A DNA stretch of 64,000 bases from Atrina japonica (lineage: Eukaryota; Mollusca; Bivalvia; Pterioida; Pinnidae), in NCBI GenBank assembly GCA_030159075.1, contig BROG01000128.1, positions 982,501 through 1,046,500 of the forward strand. The letters are read 5' to 3'. Below, piece by piece: positions 36,458 to 49,144 of this stretch. Each line of letters begins with the position of its first letter. The stretch's first letter is position 1. Made by a program: the position numbers and the translations under genes. Under the pieces are notes generated by a model that made no database searches, was not told the DNA's origin, and worked only from the letters and a program-made list of their open reading frames with translations.

Positions 36458-37438
36458 TTAAAGGGGCATTAATTGTGTTTAACAAGAAAAATTATTTCAT
36501 TTGTTTTTCTACTTTTACTACTTGTACTTGATGTACAATAACAAATAAGAGCTATTTTTGTTTAATTTCCTTTTATGTTGTTTCTTCCTTCTTCTTTTTT
36601 TGATTCTTGACTTTTTTTCTTCCTTTTTTTTTTCTCTTTTTTACTTTTTTTGCTTTTTTTGCCTTGTTTTTTTTTTTGTTTCTTTTTTTTTTCCTTCTTT
36701 CTTCCCTTTTTTCTTGTTGTACTCTTTTCCTTTTCTTCTTCTTTTCTTTTTTCTTTTGTTGTTTTACTTACTTTTTTGTTTTATTTTTTTTTTTTTTTTG
36801 TTTTTTCTTTTTTTGCCTTTACTTTTCTTCTTTTTACTATGTGTTATTTTTTCTTTCTCTTTTTTTTTTTTTTTCTTTGTGCTTTTTTTTTTATTTTTTT
36901 TTCTTTTTCTTTGATTCTTTTCTTTGTTTTTTTTTTTGACTTTTTTTTTTTTTTTATTTGTTGTTTTTTTTTTGTCCTTCTTTTCCTTTTTTTTTTTTCT
37001 TTTCTTTTTTTTTTTTGTTTTTTTTCCTTTTTCTTCCTTTTTTTTTTTTCTTTTTTTTTTTTTTCTTCTTGTCTTTTTTTCTTTTTTTTTTGTTTTTTTT
37101 TTTCTTCTTGTTGTTTTTTGTTTTTTTTTTTTTCCTTTTTTTTGTTTTTTTTTTTCTTCTTTTTCTTTGCTTTTCTTTTTTTCTTTTTTTCTTTTTTTGT
37201 TATTGTATTTTTTTTTTTTATTCTTTTTGTTTCTCTTCTTCCTTTTCTTTTTTGTTCTATGTGTTTTTTTTTCTTTTTTTCTTTTCTTCTTTTTTCTCTT
37301 TTATGTTCTATTCTTTTTTTTTTTTGTTTTTCTTTGTTTTTGTTTTTGCTTTTCTCTCTTTTCTTTTTGACTTCCCTTTTTTCTTTACTTTATTTGTACA
37401 TTTTGTTTTTTTTTCTTTTCTTCTTCCTTTTCTTTTTC

Positions 37439-37472
<34 letters not shown>

Positions 37473-38660
37473 TTTCTTCTTTTCCTTTTATTTTTTTTTT
37501 TTTTTGTTTGTTTTTTTCTTTTCCCCTTTTTTTTTGACTCTTTTTTTTTTTTTTTCTTTTTTTTTGCTACCTTCTTTTTTTTTGTTCTCTCCTTTTTTTT
37601 TGCTTTTGTTTTTTTTATTTTTTCTTTTCTTTTCTTTTGCTTTTTTCTTTGACTTTTCTTATTTATTTTGTTGCTTTCTGTTTTCTTTTATTTTTTCTTT
37701 CTCTTTTTTTCCTTTTTTTACTTTTGAACCTTGTTCTTTGTTTTTTTTTTGCGTTCTTATGTTGTGTTTTTGTATTTTCCTTCCTTTTTTGTTTATTTCT
37801 TTCCACTTGTTTTTTTTCTTTATTTTGTTTTTTTGCTTTTTGTTTTCTTTTATTTCTTATTTTTTTTCTTTATTCTTTTCTTTTTTTTTCATTTTTTTGC
37901 TTTTTCTTCTTTTTTATTTTTATTGCTTTTTTCTTTATGTTCTTTTTTTTTTTTCTTCCTTTTTTTTTTTACTTTTCTTTTCTCTTTTTTGTTTCTTTTT
38001 TTCTCTTTTTTTTCTTTGATTTTCTTTTTTTTTTTTTTCCTTTGATTTTGTTATTGTTCTTTCCTTTGCTTTTTTTCTCTCTACTTTTTTTTTTCTTATG
38101 TTCTTTTTTTTAACTTTTTTTTTTGTTTATGCTTTTAGTTTTTTTTTTTCTTTTTTCCCTTTGTTTGTTTTTTGCTTTTGGTTTTATGGTTTTCGTTTTT
38201 TTTTTTTTCTTACTTCTTCTACTTTCCTTCTTTTGTTTTTTTTTTCTTCTCTGCTTTTTGTTTTTTTTTTTTTTTTGTCTTTTTTTCTTCTTTTTGTTTT
38301 TTTGTTTTCTTTTTTTGATTTTGCCTCTTTACTTTTTTTTTTTTTTCTTTTGTTTTTGATGTACAATAACAAATAAGAGCTATACACAGGAATAAAAAAC
38401 CTTATATTCCTATATATTTTATGAAAATAAGGTCATGTCCTGTGTGGTATGCATAGACAAATAATTAATCACTTGCAAGTGAATACATGTGATTGCCAAA
38501 CTGGGTTTCTCAAGCAATTTTCACAAACTATATGGGAATTTAAAAATTTTTATGCAAGTGAATGTCTCTTTTTTGTTTTTGTATATCAATCTATGTAGTA
38601 AAAAAGGTAAGATTTTTGTTTTGGAGCAAAAAAAAATGTGGCTAATATACCCTTTAAGAT
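36458..38660. mobile_element. MITE (GGGGCATTA family) carrying a giant pyrimidine expansion
   Basis: The left end ACTTAAAGGGGCATTAATTG and the right end GTGGCTAATATACCCTTTAA are imperfect inverted repeats. The same termini recur at 52937 (TTAATGGGGCATTAGCTG) and 55703 (CAGCTAATGCCCCTTTTAA). Between them, the family's T-rich segment has grown to about 1.8 kb (listed separately). Confidence 0.65.
36556..38355 (+). repeat. 1.8-kb poly-pyrimidine (T-rich) tract between 28-bp direct repeats
   Basis: About 1800 bp that is nearly all T with scattered C, G and A, mostly short words such as TTTTCTTTTTTTG. An identical 28-bp sequence (starting TTGATGTACAATAAC, ending AATAAGAGCTAT) sits at both ends, 36528-36555 and 38356-38383. 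It looks like a duplicated segment with slippage expansion between the copies. The long Phe/Leu-rich frames are artefacts. Confidence 0.95.
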
Positions 38661-40157
38661 TGTAAAAAAAGTTTTGCTCTTAAGATAAGACTATGTTGAC
38701 TTCTTTTTTACCACTGAACATGTAGCAAAGAAGTAAGCAAAGTAATCCATCCATGAGGCACTGATGATGACACAACCTAAGCCATAGAATTAGACTAAAT
38801 TTAGATTAATTTTAAAAGTGATATGCATGTCAAGCTAACCTTGCAATAACATACACAATACTTTGTGCTATTAGTATGAGTGTAAGTCTGTGTAGTGAGC
38901 TAGCCTACATGTTTGTATACTATTGATTTGGGCAGGAGACATAGACACTTGGAAATTCCATGTTAATTGTAAAAAATACACATCCTAAGTACTGGTAAGG
39001 CTAGACAAAATATTCTGTTTGCTGTTTACCTACTCTACCCTTTTACCTATGGCTAGGTAGGGAGGGAAATTATTTTATTTTATTGGAAATTTTTCTGGCA
39101 TCGAATTGTGAAACGATATATTGTTCTCTCGCATATAAGTACTTATGTCATTGTGCAGTCTGTCTTTTTTTGTACAAATTATAATGAAAATAATTGTAAA
39201 TGAGGACAAATTAAATATTTCATAAATGTTTGAGACAGACAGGAGAAGAGAGAGGTTATTTGTGAAATTTCAACAAGTTTTCAGAGGTTCATGACTGAGT
39301 ATAAATAAAATGTATGCAGATATTCTGGAATCTATCTGTATATGTCAGTGTTCTCCCCAGAAATTTCATATAGCACCATGGTAGTGCGGATGAATAATTC
39401 TGTTTCGTTGCATTGGGCCCCACCTCACGTCACAACAGTGTTTCATGCTACATGTTCTATTTTTTTTATCATTTCGTGATTATTTGCACATATACATGTA
39501 TGCACTAGAACCATATTAAAAGTAAAATAAAATATACAAAGACATCTTAGATTTGATATATTGTACAACAATTATCTATCGAAACAAAATGGTCATTTCA
39601 TAGTCTTTGTTCACTGGTTGCAAGTTAAACAGACTTGCCAGTATCAAATCAGATGCTCAACTTGACCTACCAACTATCGGCAATCATTCACATGGTTAGG
39701 CAGTGTTTATAGTAAGATGCATGGTGCAGTGACAGAGTCTGTGTTTTAAAATAATAACTTTCCTGGGACGTTTTTAATATATTTCTAATGTAAATTAGAG
39801 AAATACACAAGGTAATGTTGAAGAAAATAGGTGTATAAATTAAACTGATTTCATTTTACTAGATTTGATATCGTTTTTGTAAAATTATTATGTTTTGACA
39901 AATATTTTTGAAATAAAAAAAATAAATGGAGGTAACTCTTATGTAACTCTCTACATGATTGTATTTTTGCTATAACATCATTCCCTTCAGATTTCATAAA
40001 AGGAGGAAACATATCAAACAAATTTACACAGGTGTTTCATAAATTTTTTATCTTAGTAAAACATGTATCATACAGGATTTTTGGTTTCCTATTTTTATAA
40101 ATAGTATTCATAGAGAAAATCCATGTGTCATTCTGGGATATAGCAGTAGCTTAGGCC
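38661..40157. other. Intron 3, nothing recognised
   Basis: AT-rich intron sequence without recognised repeats or exons. Confidence 0.45.
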
Positions 40158-40337
40158 AAACTTTATGTCCCGATTTTAAGCGATTTTTTTTTTTGAGTGA
40201 GTAAAATCTAAATAAATCCCTTTGGAGATTCTGTAGTGTTGCCCACCAGACAGAATCTCCAAAGGGATTAGGGTAAAATCCTGATTTAATCCCCCCCCCC
40301 TAAAAAAAATTGCTTAAAATCGGGACAGAAAGTTTTG
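40158..40337. mobile_element. Short foldback MITE, about 180 bp
   Basis: The left arm AAACTTTATGTCCCGATTTT and AAGCGA is mirrored by TTGCTTAAAATCGGGACAG and AAAGTTTT. An inner pair AATCCCTTTGGAGATTCTGT matches ACAGAATCTCCAAAGGGATT around a short centre. Nearly the whole element folds on itself. Confidence 0.85.
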
Positions 40338-40769
40338 CAAACTCATTTATACCCTAATACTGTAGATGGATTGGTAATATATTGAAGAGTTACAAGAGGT
40401 CATGTTATGAATTTGCAGTTCCTTGGTACACCCCAAGTGTCATGTTACGTACATTCTGGCCATTATTTTACACTAATCCTGTTAATATATACAATGTTTC
40501 ATTGAATAAATAATAGCGCCATGGTCAAAATATATACATGTATATTCTCAGAGATTGAGACCAAGTTAATACTAATACTATATTAAGTTGTGACATTAAT
40601 TGAACGTTCCAGAAAGATCGTCAATAAAAAAAAATTTTTTTTTGAAAAATGGCAATAAAATTGTCGCTGTGATATCCGTGGGTCGGTGGGTAAACAGCAA
40701 ACAAACTTCATTTTATTTTAGGCCTAATGTCAATATGGGAATCACAGGACACAGTATGGTAGTACTTAA

Positions 40770-40935
40770 TGAGAGTGATCTCACTAGATGGTTGTATTTC
40801 ACTAGAGTTATCTCACTAGATGATTGTATTTTATGAGAGTGATCTCACTAGATGACTGTATTTCATGAGAATGATCTCACAAGTTAATGGTGTATCATGA
40901 ATGTGATCTCACAAGATGTTGGTATATCATGAGAG
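40770..40935. repeat. Minisatellite of about 32 bp, five copies
   Basis: GAGTGATCTCACTAGATG with TGTATTTCATGA repeats five times with drift toward TGATCTCACAAGATG. Confidence 0.85.
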
Positions 40936-41054
40936 TTGTTCTCAGGCCAGGTTCTTGATTATCAATTCTGGTACAGTGTAGTTAAAATTTAACAAATAAT
41001 GTATACCAAGTTTTTTTAAACATATTATTTGAGTACTTGTGTAACATATTTCAG

Positions 41055-41141
41055 CACAATCTCAAAGATTACAAACCAGTCCTCAGATTGGTACAAATCA
41101 GTCTTTACTTGATGAGTTTGATCCCCTGAAAAATGTTAATG
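41055..41141 (+). CDS. 5-phosphatase gene, coding exon 4
   Basis: The acceptor is ATATTTCAG and the donor is GTAAGA. Phase 1 to phase 1. It encodes A-Q-S-Q-R-L-Q-T-S-P-Q-I-G-T-N-Q-S, then L-L-D-E-F-D-P-L-K-N-V-N. It lies within the PH-domain portion as an insertion not obvious in vertebrate paralogs. The F-D-P-L-K motif recurs in exon 7. Confidence 0.8.
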
Positions 41142-42624
<1,483 letters not shown>

Positions 42625-43035
42625 TATAAATTTTAATGGAAATGTTAAAGTTTGTACATCAGAAGTTTGACTCAGTAAGATAAAGTTTGAGATTTATTTT
42701 CGTGGTTCTAATTGAAACTTTTGCATTGTTGGGAAAATAGGAATATTCTCTGTTTCCTTCTTGTTATTGTTGATCAGTTGATAGATTAGTACTTGACATA
42801 TTGCACAACAAAAAAGTGTGGAAAAGTCACTCCTGTAAAAGCATTTGCAGGTAGTCCTATCCTTTATCATTTAAGAGTTTAGATATTTCGTAATGATTTT
42901 TGTGTATTGGGTCAAAAGCATTAAGACCCAGTAAACCTTTTTCTAATTAGATTAAAAAAAAGAAAAATATTAATATCAACATTTTACAGACATTTCTTGT
43001 TTTTATTAATCTTCAATCTACTTATTTTATTTTTA

Positions 43036-44663
43036 GACCTTTTGAGATCACTTTGCGGCTGTCATCCGTCCGGCGTAAACTTTCATTCAAAGATCTCCTC
43101 CTCTGAAACTACTGAGCCAATTCAAACCAAACTTGGTCACAATATGCATAAAAATAAAACAAAAAAAACACTCAAATTTCACGTTTTGGTTTTTCTGGGG
43201 TTTTTTGCATTACTTGCATACTTTGGAGGACATTAAATTTTATTGGTTACAATAGTTTTTGGGTGGTCCCCTGTAAAAAGGGTGAATTTTAGGCTCGCAC
43301 CTCATCCAAGATGGCCACCATCAGGGAATATAGATTAACACGGGACCATATGGGAACACTTTCAAAGATCTTCTCTTCTGAAACTATTGAGCCAATTGGA
43401 ACCAAACTTGGTCACAATAGTCTTTGGGTGGTCCCCTGTAAAAAAGTGTTTTTCAGGTTCACACCCAATCCAAGATGGCCACCAGCAATGAACATAATTT
43501 AACATTGGACCCTATGGGAAAACACATTAACAGATCTTTTTCTCTGGAACTACTCTCCCAATTGAAACCAAACTTGGTCATAATGGTCCTTAGATTGACC
43601 CATTTAAAAAAAATTGTCCAGGTCCTTTGATGGACCCATTTAAAAAAAAGTGTCCGGCAGGTCCAGGTGCTATCCAAGATGGCCACCAGTAGGAAACATA
43701 GAATTGGACCATATGGGAATACTTTCAATGATCTTCTTCTCTGAAACTACTCAGCCAATTGGAATACACTCTTTATACAATATTTGTACATTTACCTCAA
43801 CTTGATAGTAGAGCACCTGTGAATTAGGGGTCCTAAATTTGATTAATACTATTACAAGGTAAAGGCTAGTATTTTTCTGGAACTACTATCCCAATTGAAA
43901 CCATACTTGGTCATAATGGTCCTTTGCTGGACCCATTTAAAAATGTGTCCAGCAGGTCCCGGTGCTATCCCAGATGGTCGCCAGCAGGACACATAGATAA
44001 ACATTGGACCATATGGGAACACTTTCAAAGATCTTCTCCTCTGAAACTACTGAGCCAGTTGGAACTTAACTTGGTTGCAACAGTCTTTAGGTGGTCCCTT
44101 GTAGAAAAGGTGTTTTTCAGGTTCACACCTCATCCAAGATGGCCACCACCAAGGAACATAATGTAACATTGGGCCCTATGGTAAAACACATTTACAGATC
44201 TTTTTCTCTGGAACTGCTATCCCAATTGAAATCAAACTTGGTCATAATGGTCCTTTGATGGACCATTTAAAAAAAAAAGTGTCTGGCAACTGCAGGTCCT
44301 ATCCAAGATGGCAACCAGCAGTAAACATGGATTAAAATTGGACTGTATGGGGAACATCTTCTTCTCTGAAACTACTGAGCCAATTTGCTCGCAATAGTCT
44401 GTGTGTGGTCCACTGTATCAAATGTTTTTCAGGTTCACACCTCATCCAAGATGGTTGCCAACAGGGAATATGATTTAACATTGGACCCTATGGGAAAACA
44501 CAATTTCATTTTTTTTCTCTTTGGAACTACTATCCCAATAAGAATCAAACTTTGTCAGAATGGTTGTTTGGATGGACCTGTTTAAAACATGTTTCTGGCA
44601 GGTCCAGGTCCTATTCTAGATGACAGCCTGGTGAGCGATACATGCTGTTGTGAGCCTCTTGTT
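43036..44663 (+). mobile_element. Tandem-unit repeat element (CAAGATGGCCACC family)
   Basis: About eight imperfect units of roughly 160-170 bp. Each has TCTCCTCTGAAACTACTGAG or TCTCTGGAACTACTATCCC, then CCAAACTTGGTC, GGTCCCCTGTA or GGACCCATTTAAAA, then ATCCAAGATGGCCACC. Two unit types alternate, so the higher-order period is about twice that. It opens near AGACCTTTTGAGATCAC followed by GTCCGTCCGGCG and ends GTGAGCCTCTTGTTAA. The start and end style matches the other hairpin-ended elements here. Confidence 0.8.
43763..43873 (+). mobile_element. Short SINE-like insert in the tandem units
   Basis: Shares CACTCTTTATACAATATTTG and CTCAACTTGATAGTAGAGCA with 48771-48976 but has lost the middle. It interrupts one of the 160-170 bp units. 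Confidence 0.7.
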
Positions 44664-44835
44664 AATAAATAGATCTTTTACTTTAAAAAGGTTAAAATGA
44701 AATCTTAGTTGTGATGTTAATGTAAAAAAATCCAAAAGATATTTTAAGAAATTCTGTGTAAGATTACCTTTAACAATAATTTTGTAGTTTTAACATTCTT
44801 TTCCTGCTCTTTCCTTTCTCTTATCAGGCTTTTAT

Positions 44836-47130
44836 TAGGTCACCTGAGCCAAAGGCTTGGGGTGACCTATTGTGGTCATCTTTTGTCTGTCGTTAACATT
44901 TACACATTTTCGACCTCTTCTCAAGAACCAGTGGGCCAATTTTCAACAAATTTGGCATGTATCGTCCCCATGTGAAGCCGCATAAAGTTTGCGAATGAAA
45001 AGGGGCTAGCTCCCCTAGGGGTTAAAAAAGGGGCCAAAAAGGACCAAAACTTGGTAAATCTTTAAAAATCTTCTTCTCATGAACCAATGATCAAATGACT
45101 TTCAAATTTTGTATGCATGATTGCTACATCAATATCTACAAAGTTTGTGAATGAAAATGAAATCTGTTGATAAACGAGCCACTAGGGGGTGCTTCAGTAA
45201 TGCAGGGTACAGTTGTACAACAAATTGTTTAATAACTCAAAACTCATCAACTTTTTGTATACAAAGATATATGTTTGTTTGTTTATTGTTATTTAATGTC
45301 CCACTCACAAATATTTCAGTCATATGGAGACGTCACCAAATTCCGGTGAATTGCTTCAAATTTTGGCCTATGCTCGGCACTTATGACCATTGAGCAGTGA
45401 GGGTTCTTTAACATGCAGACACCTACTGTGACACGGGACCTCCAGTTTTTACTGTCTAATCAGAAAGACAGGAAACCAACCTGCCGCCAGGACCTCACGA
45501 TCCAGAGTTGAGCCGGCTACTAACTGAGTCAGGCTGGCTCACAAAGATATATAAGAAAGTTGTTAGGAATTATCTAAGGATCATTTTGACAAAATTTCAA
45601 GGTCATGGGGGCAAAGGTCAAGGTCACAGACACCAACGTAAACAGTAAATATGTTCTTTTTGTGTAAAATTTTCAACATTTTTGACTACTTCTCCAGAAC
45701 CACTGTTTCAATTTCAACCAAACTTGACAGAATGTATAACCATGTAAAACCTCAGTACGCTTGTGGATGAAAAAGGGCTAGGACCAAACATGGCTTGCTT
45801 GGCTAAAAATAGAATGAATGCATCAGCAGATTTTTTTTATTTGATACATGTTTCTCCAAAAATAATAAAGCTAGAGAAAAAACCGTTACCCTAAAATGAG
45901 TGGCTTGCAAAAATCTACAAATATTTCATTTTGGTGGATATTGTTTGGTCGGCCCTTATGCGAGTTATTTCCTCTTTTTGTGGATTTTTCATGTTTTTGG
46001 ATGTTTTTTTACATTATCTTGAAAAGTATAATAGCTAGAGTAAATGTAAAAGAAGCAAAAATGTTCAGCATGCAAAGATCTACTAAAAAGTCAATAAGGC
46101 CAAAATTGTCGGGTCATCCCTTATGGGAGTTATTTCCCTTTTTAAATGGATTTTTTTTTATGTATTTGGATGTTTTTTGACATTATCTTGAAAAGTATAA
46201 TAGCTAGAGTAAAAGTAAAAGAAGCAAAAATGTTCAGCATGCAAAGATCTACTAAAAAGTCAATAAGGCCAAATTTGTCGGGTCATCCCTTATGGGAGTT
46301 ATTTCCCTTTTTAAATGGATTTTTCATGTTTTTGGATGATTTTTTACATTATCTTGAAAAGTATAATAACTAGAGTAAAAGTGAAAGGAGCAAAAATGTT
46401 CAGCACACAAAGATCTACAAAAAAGTCAATAAAGCTGAAATTGTCAGGTCACTCGTTATGGGAGTTATTTCCCCTTTTAAGTTGATTTTTCATGTTTTTG
46501 GTTGTTTTTTAACACTATCTTGAAAAGTATAATAGCTAGAGTAAAAGTGAAAGAAGCAAAATTGTTCAGCATGCAAAGATCTACAAGAAAGTCAAAAGGT
46601 AAAATTTGTCAGGTCGCCCGTTTTTGGAGTTATTTCCCCTTTTTGTGGATTTTTCATGTTTTTAGATGTTTTTTGACATTATCTAGTAAAAGTGAAAGAA
46701 GTAAAAATGTTCACTACACAAATACATGTATCTACACAAAAAGTCAGTTAGGTAAAAATTGTTGGGTCACCAGTTATGGGATTATTTCCCCTTTTTGTGT
46801 ATTTTTCATGTTTTTTTATGTTTGTTTGACATTATCTTGAAAAGCATAATAGCTAGAATAAAAGTGAAAGAATAAAAAATGTCCACCACGCAAATATCTT
46901 CAAAAAAGTCAAAGAGGCTGAAATTGTCAGGTAACCCCTTATTGGAGTTATTTCAGCTTTTAAGTAGATTTTTCATGTTTTTGGATGCTCTTTGACATTG
47001 AAATATAATAGCTAGAGTACAAGAGAAAGAAGCAAAAATGTTTAGCATGCAGTAATTATTATGTCAGAGCTCATGGGGAGTTAATTATGTTCTGCTCAGG
47101 TGACCGTCAAGGCCCATCGGGCCTCTTGTT
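44836..47130 (+). mobile_element. Hairpin-ended element with seven 166-bp tandem units
   Basis: It opens with the hairpin AGGTCACC, TGAG, CCAA, AGGC, TTGG, GGTGACCT (44837-44868) and closes with CTCAGGTGACC, then the hairpin AGGCCC, ATC, GGGCCT and CTTGTT (47110-47130). From about 45850 to 47050 a unit with ATTATCTTGAAAAGTATAAT, AGCAAAAATGTTCAGCATGC and GGGAGTTATTTCCC repeats; landmark spacings are 169, 166, 166, 164, 153 and 166 bp. Head hairpin, tandem core and 3' hairpin fit the Helentron-associated (HINE or 'pearl'-like) elements known from bivalves. That assignment is inference. Confidence 0.8.
45273..45540 (+). mobile_element. 268-bp inserted repeat with 12-bp target duplication
   Basis: Flanked by ACAAAGATATAT at 45261-45272 and 45541-45552. 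It begins GTTTGTTTGTTTATTGTTAT and TTAATGTCCCACTC, contains ATATGGAGACGTCACC and GGCACTTATGACCATTGAGC, and ends in CAGGCTGGCTC. I recognise similar sequence as a common molluscan interspersed repeat. It is nested in the hairpin-ended element. Confidence 0.9.
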
Positions 47131-47195
47131 TTCAGGTTACAGTGTATATTGTACATGTATACCAGTGTTGGAAGTGAAGATCTGATTGCTTCAGT

Positions 47196-47467
47196 AAGGG
47201 ACCTTAGTGGCTGAGTGGTTAGAGGATCATGCTTGTATCCATTAAGTCTCTTACCTTAAATCAGCGCAGGTTCAAGCCCCACTGGAACCTAAGCTGAATT
47301 TGTGAGAATGTTTGCCAGTTTACTTGCAGAAGGCTGCTGGTGTTTCCTTAGGTACATTGTATCCGGGTTCTCTCATCTGCATGTACAATGTACCATTAAA
47401 ATTGGCCGTCACCATATAACTGAAAAGTTGTTGAGTGTGGTGTAAAACACCATTGAAACAAACAAAA
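47196..47467 (+). mobile_element. tRNA-derived SINE, full length, with 11-bp target duplication
   Basis: Flanked by ATTGCTTCAGT at 47185-47195 and 47468-47478. The head reads TTAGTGGCTGAGTGGTTAGA (A-box region), and the B-box GGTTCAAGCCC is at 47269-47279. The body includes GTTTGCCAGTTTACTTGCAG, and the tail GTGTGGTGTAAAACACC is followed by ATTGAAACAAACAAAA. This is the best copy of the family in the window. Confidence 0.95.
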
Positions 47468-47478
47468 ATTGCTTCAGT

Positions 47479-48327
47479 TGTTTAGTCCTTTGCATGTTCA
47501 TATATACAAATGTTTTCAGATAGTGATTTTAATGGTGGTGGAGGTTATATACATATAAATATGAATATATATAATATTAATCTAATCTTTTTATTATCTC
47601 TCTTTAATCATATGTAATACAAAATGTTCAGAACCCGTCTCTGATTCAGATTCATTGCATCCCTGCAAAAAAAGGTATAGATGTGACCTAGAATTTTCTA
47701 ATTTTACTTGCCTTCAAAGTTTGTACTGGTATATGTATAGCTTTCAAACTGTATTATACCATCTTTGTTTTTCATCACTTTGTAGTAAACTGATGATTCA
47801 TCCATCAACGGTATAACAAAACAAATATTGTTTGGGTATTTCTGGAAATATCACTTTTATTGTCCCCTTTGAGTCTTGACTTACTAAACATATACCTACC
47901 AGTATTTTCCCTCAACTTTTGAAACTTTTGAAACTTCAATGACTAACCTAATTGAATTTTATTGTTAAGATTTTGTGAATGACATTTGAATTTATTATTA
48001 CAAATAACTGAACCTTTTTCAGAATATTCAAATGAGAACACTTCTAAGCAAAGTAAATGTATTTCCTTTCCCCACAAATGTCACACAAATTGTGGAAAAA
48101 ATGTAAAATAAAAACTTTAAAAATTAGCAACAGAATGCTGAAGCTTTACTTTATAAACATAGATCAGAAGAGTTTATATATTGTTTTGAACAACAATACA
48201 TCATTATAAGGATTTAATGTTAGTTCATTTTGTTTCATTTCTAGATGTTATATCAGATCATTAGATTTTTGTTTAAAAAAGCATTGACCACTCAATCTCT
48301 AAACTTGTATATTGTCTTCTTTTCCAG
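47479..48327. other. Intron 4, last part, nothing recognised
   Basis: AT-rich intron with no recognised repeat or exon. Confidence 0.45.
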
Positions 48328-48357
48328 AGTCTCCTGTTAAAGATTCCAGTAACTCAG
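48328..48357 (+). CDS. 5-phosphatase gene, 30-nt microexon 5
   Basis: The acceptor is TTCTTTTCCAG and the donor is GTATCA. Phase 1 to phase 1, so skipping it would keep the frame. It encodes E-S-P-V-K-D-S-S-N-S, a hydrophilic, serine-rich linker. Support comes from splice sites and phase only. Confidence 0.6.
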
Positions 48358-48770
48358 GTATCATTGTTTTATTTATCTTGTTTTCTGTCAGTCAGTTTGA
48401 TGGATGTTTGCATTGTTCATGTGTCAAAACAATTTGGAAGATTTGGTTCCATCTTAAAGGTGCTTTTTCACAGATTATTGATTATGAGCATTTGAAAAAT
48501 TTGGTATGTTTTTTCATGATATGGTATGGAAATATATACAAAAGTAAAGGAATTTTGACTTGTCACTTATCTTATTTGATATAAATTTGAAGACTAACTT
48601 GCAGAAAATGATGATATCAAATGGTGATATTTTTTGCTAGTGAATCATGATAATTCATATCTAATAAGTAATTATTTATCAATTATATCAGTTTTGTATT
48701 AGTAAATTGTTGAATGACCAGATTAAATTGTCACTGAGAGTTTCTTGTTTCCGTTTCTAATGGCATTCAC

Positions 48771-48976
48771 TCTTTATACAATATTTGTACATTTACCTCA
48801 ACTTGATAGTAGAGCACTTGTGAATTAGGGGTCCCAGATTTGATTTCTGATAGAAGAAAAAATGTACATGTGTACTTGTCATAAAAGTAATTCCATACCT
48901 TTTTGAATAAGGATTTGTCGAGCATATCAAAATTTGGGTTAGATGTCAATAAAACTATTACAAGGTAAAGGCTAGT
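48771..48976 (+). mobile_element. tRNA-like SINE of a second family
   Basis: GATAGTAGAGCACTTGTGAA followed by GGGGTCCCAGATTTGATT resembles a tRNA D-arm and A-box joined to a T-arm and B-box (GGTTCGATT). It ends ATTACAAGGTAAAGGCTAGT. The second copy is at 43763-43873. Confidence 0.65.
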
Positions 48977-49144
48977 AGTTGTTATAATGTTTTATTCCTC
49001 TGCCCCACACCCTCAAAAATATATCCACCAGAGGTTTAATCCTTTAACAGTAGCATCAGTTGAAAAGCTAAATATTTCTGGTATGTTTATATTGTAATTA
49101 TCTCACAACATCCAGGATTAAATGAATGGTATAATCTGTTTCAG

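Noticed and set aside
36558..38376. Long Phe/Leu-rich open frames, up to 353 codons.
   Set aside because: Artefacts of a T-rich low-complexity tract; several frames overlap and none has a gene context.
45896..46840. Open frames of 75-112 codons through the 166-bp units.
   Set aside because: They repeat with the DNA units and drift in frame; no codon-level conservation is apparent.
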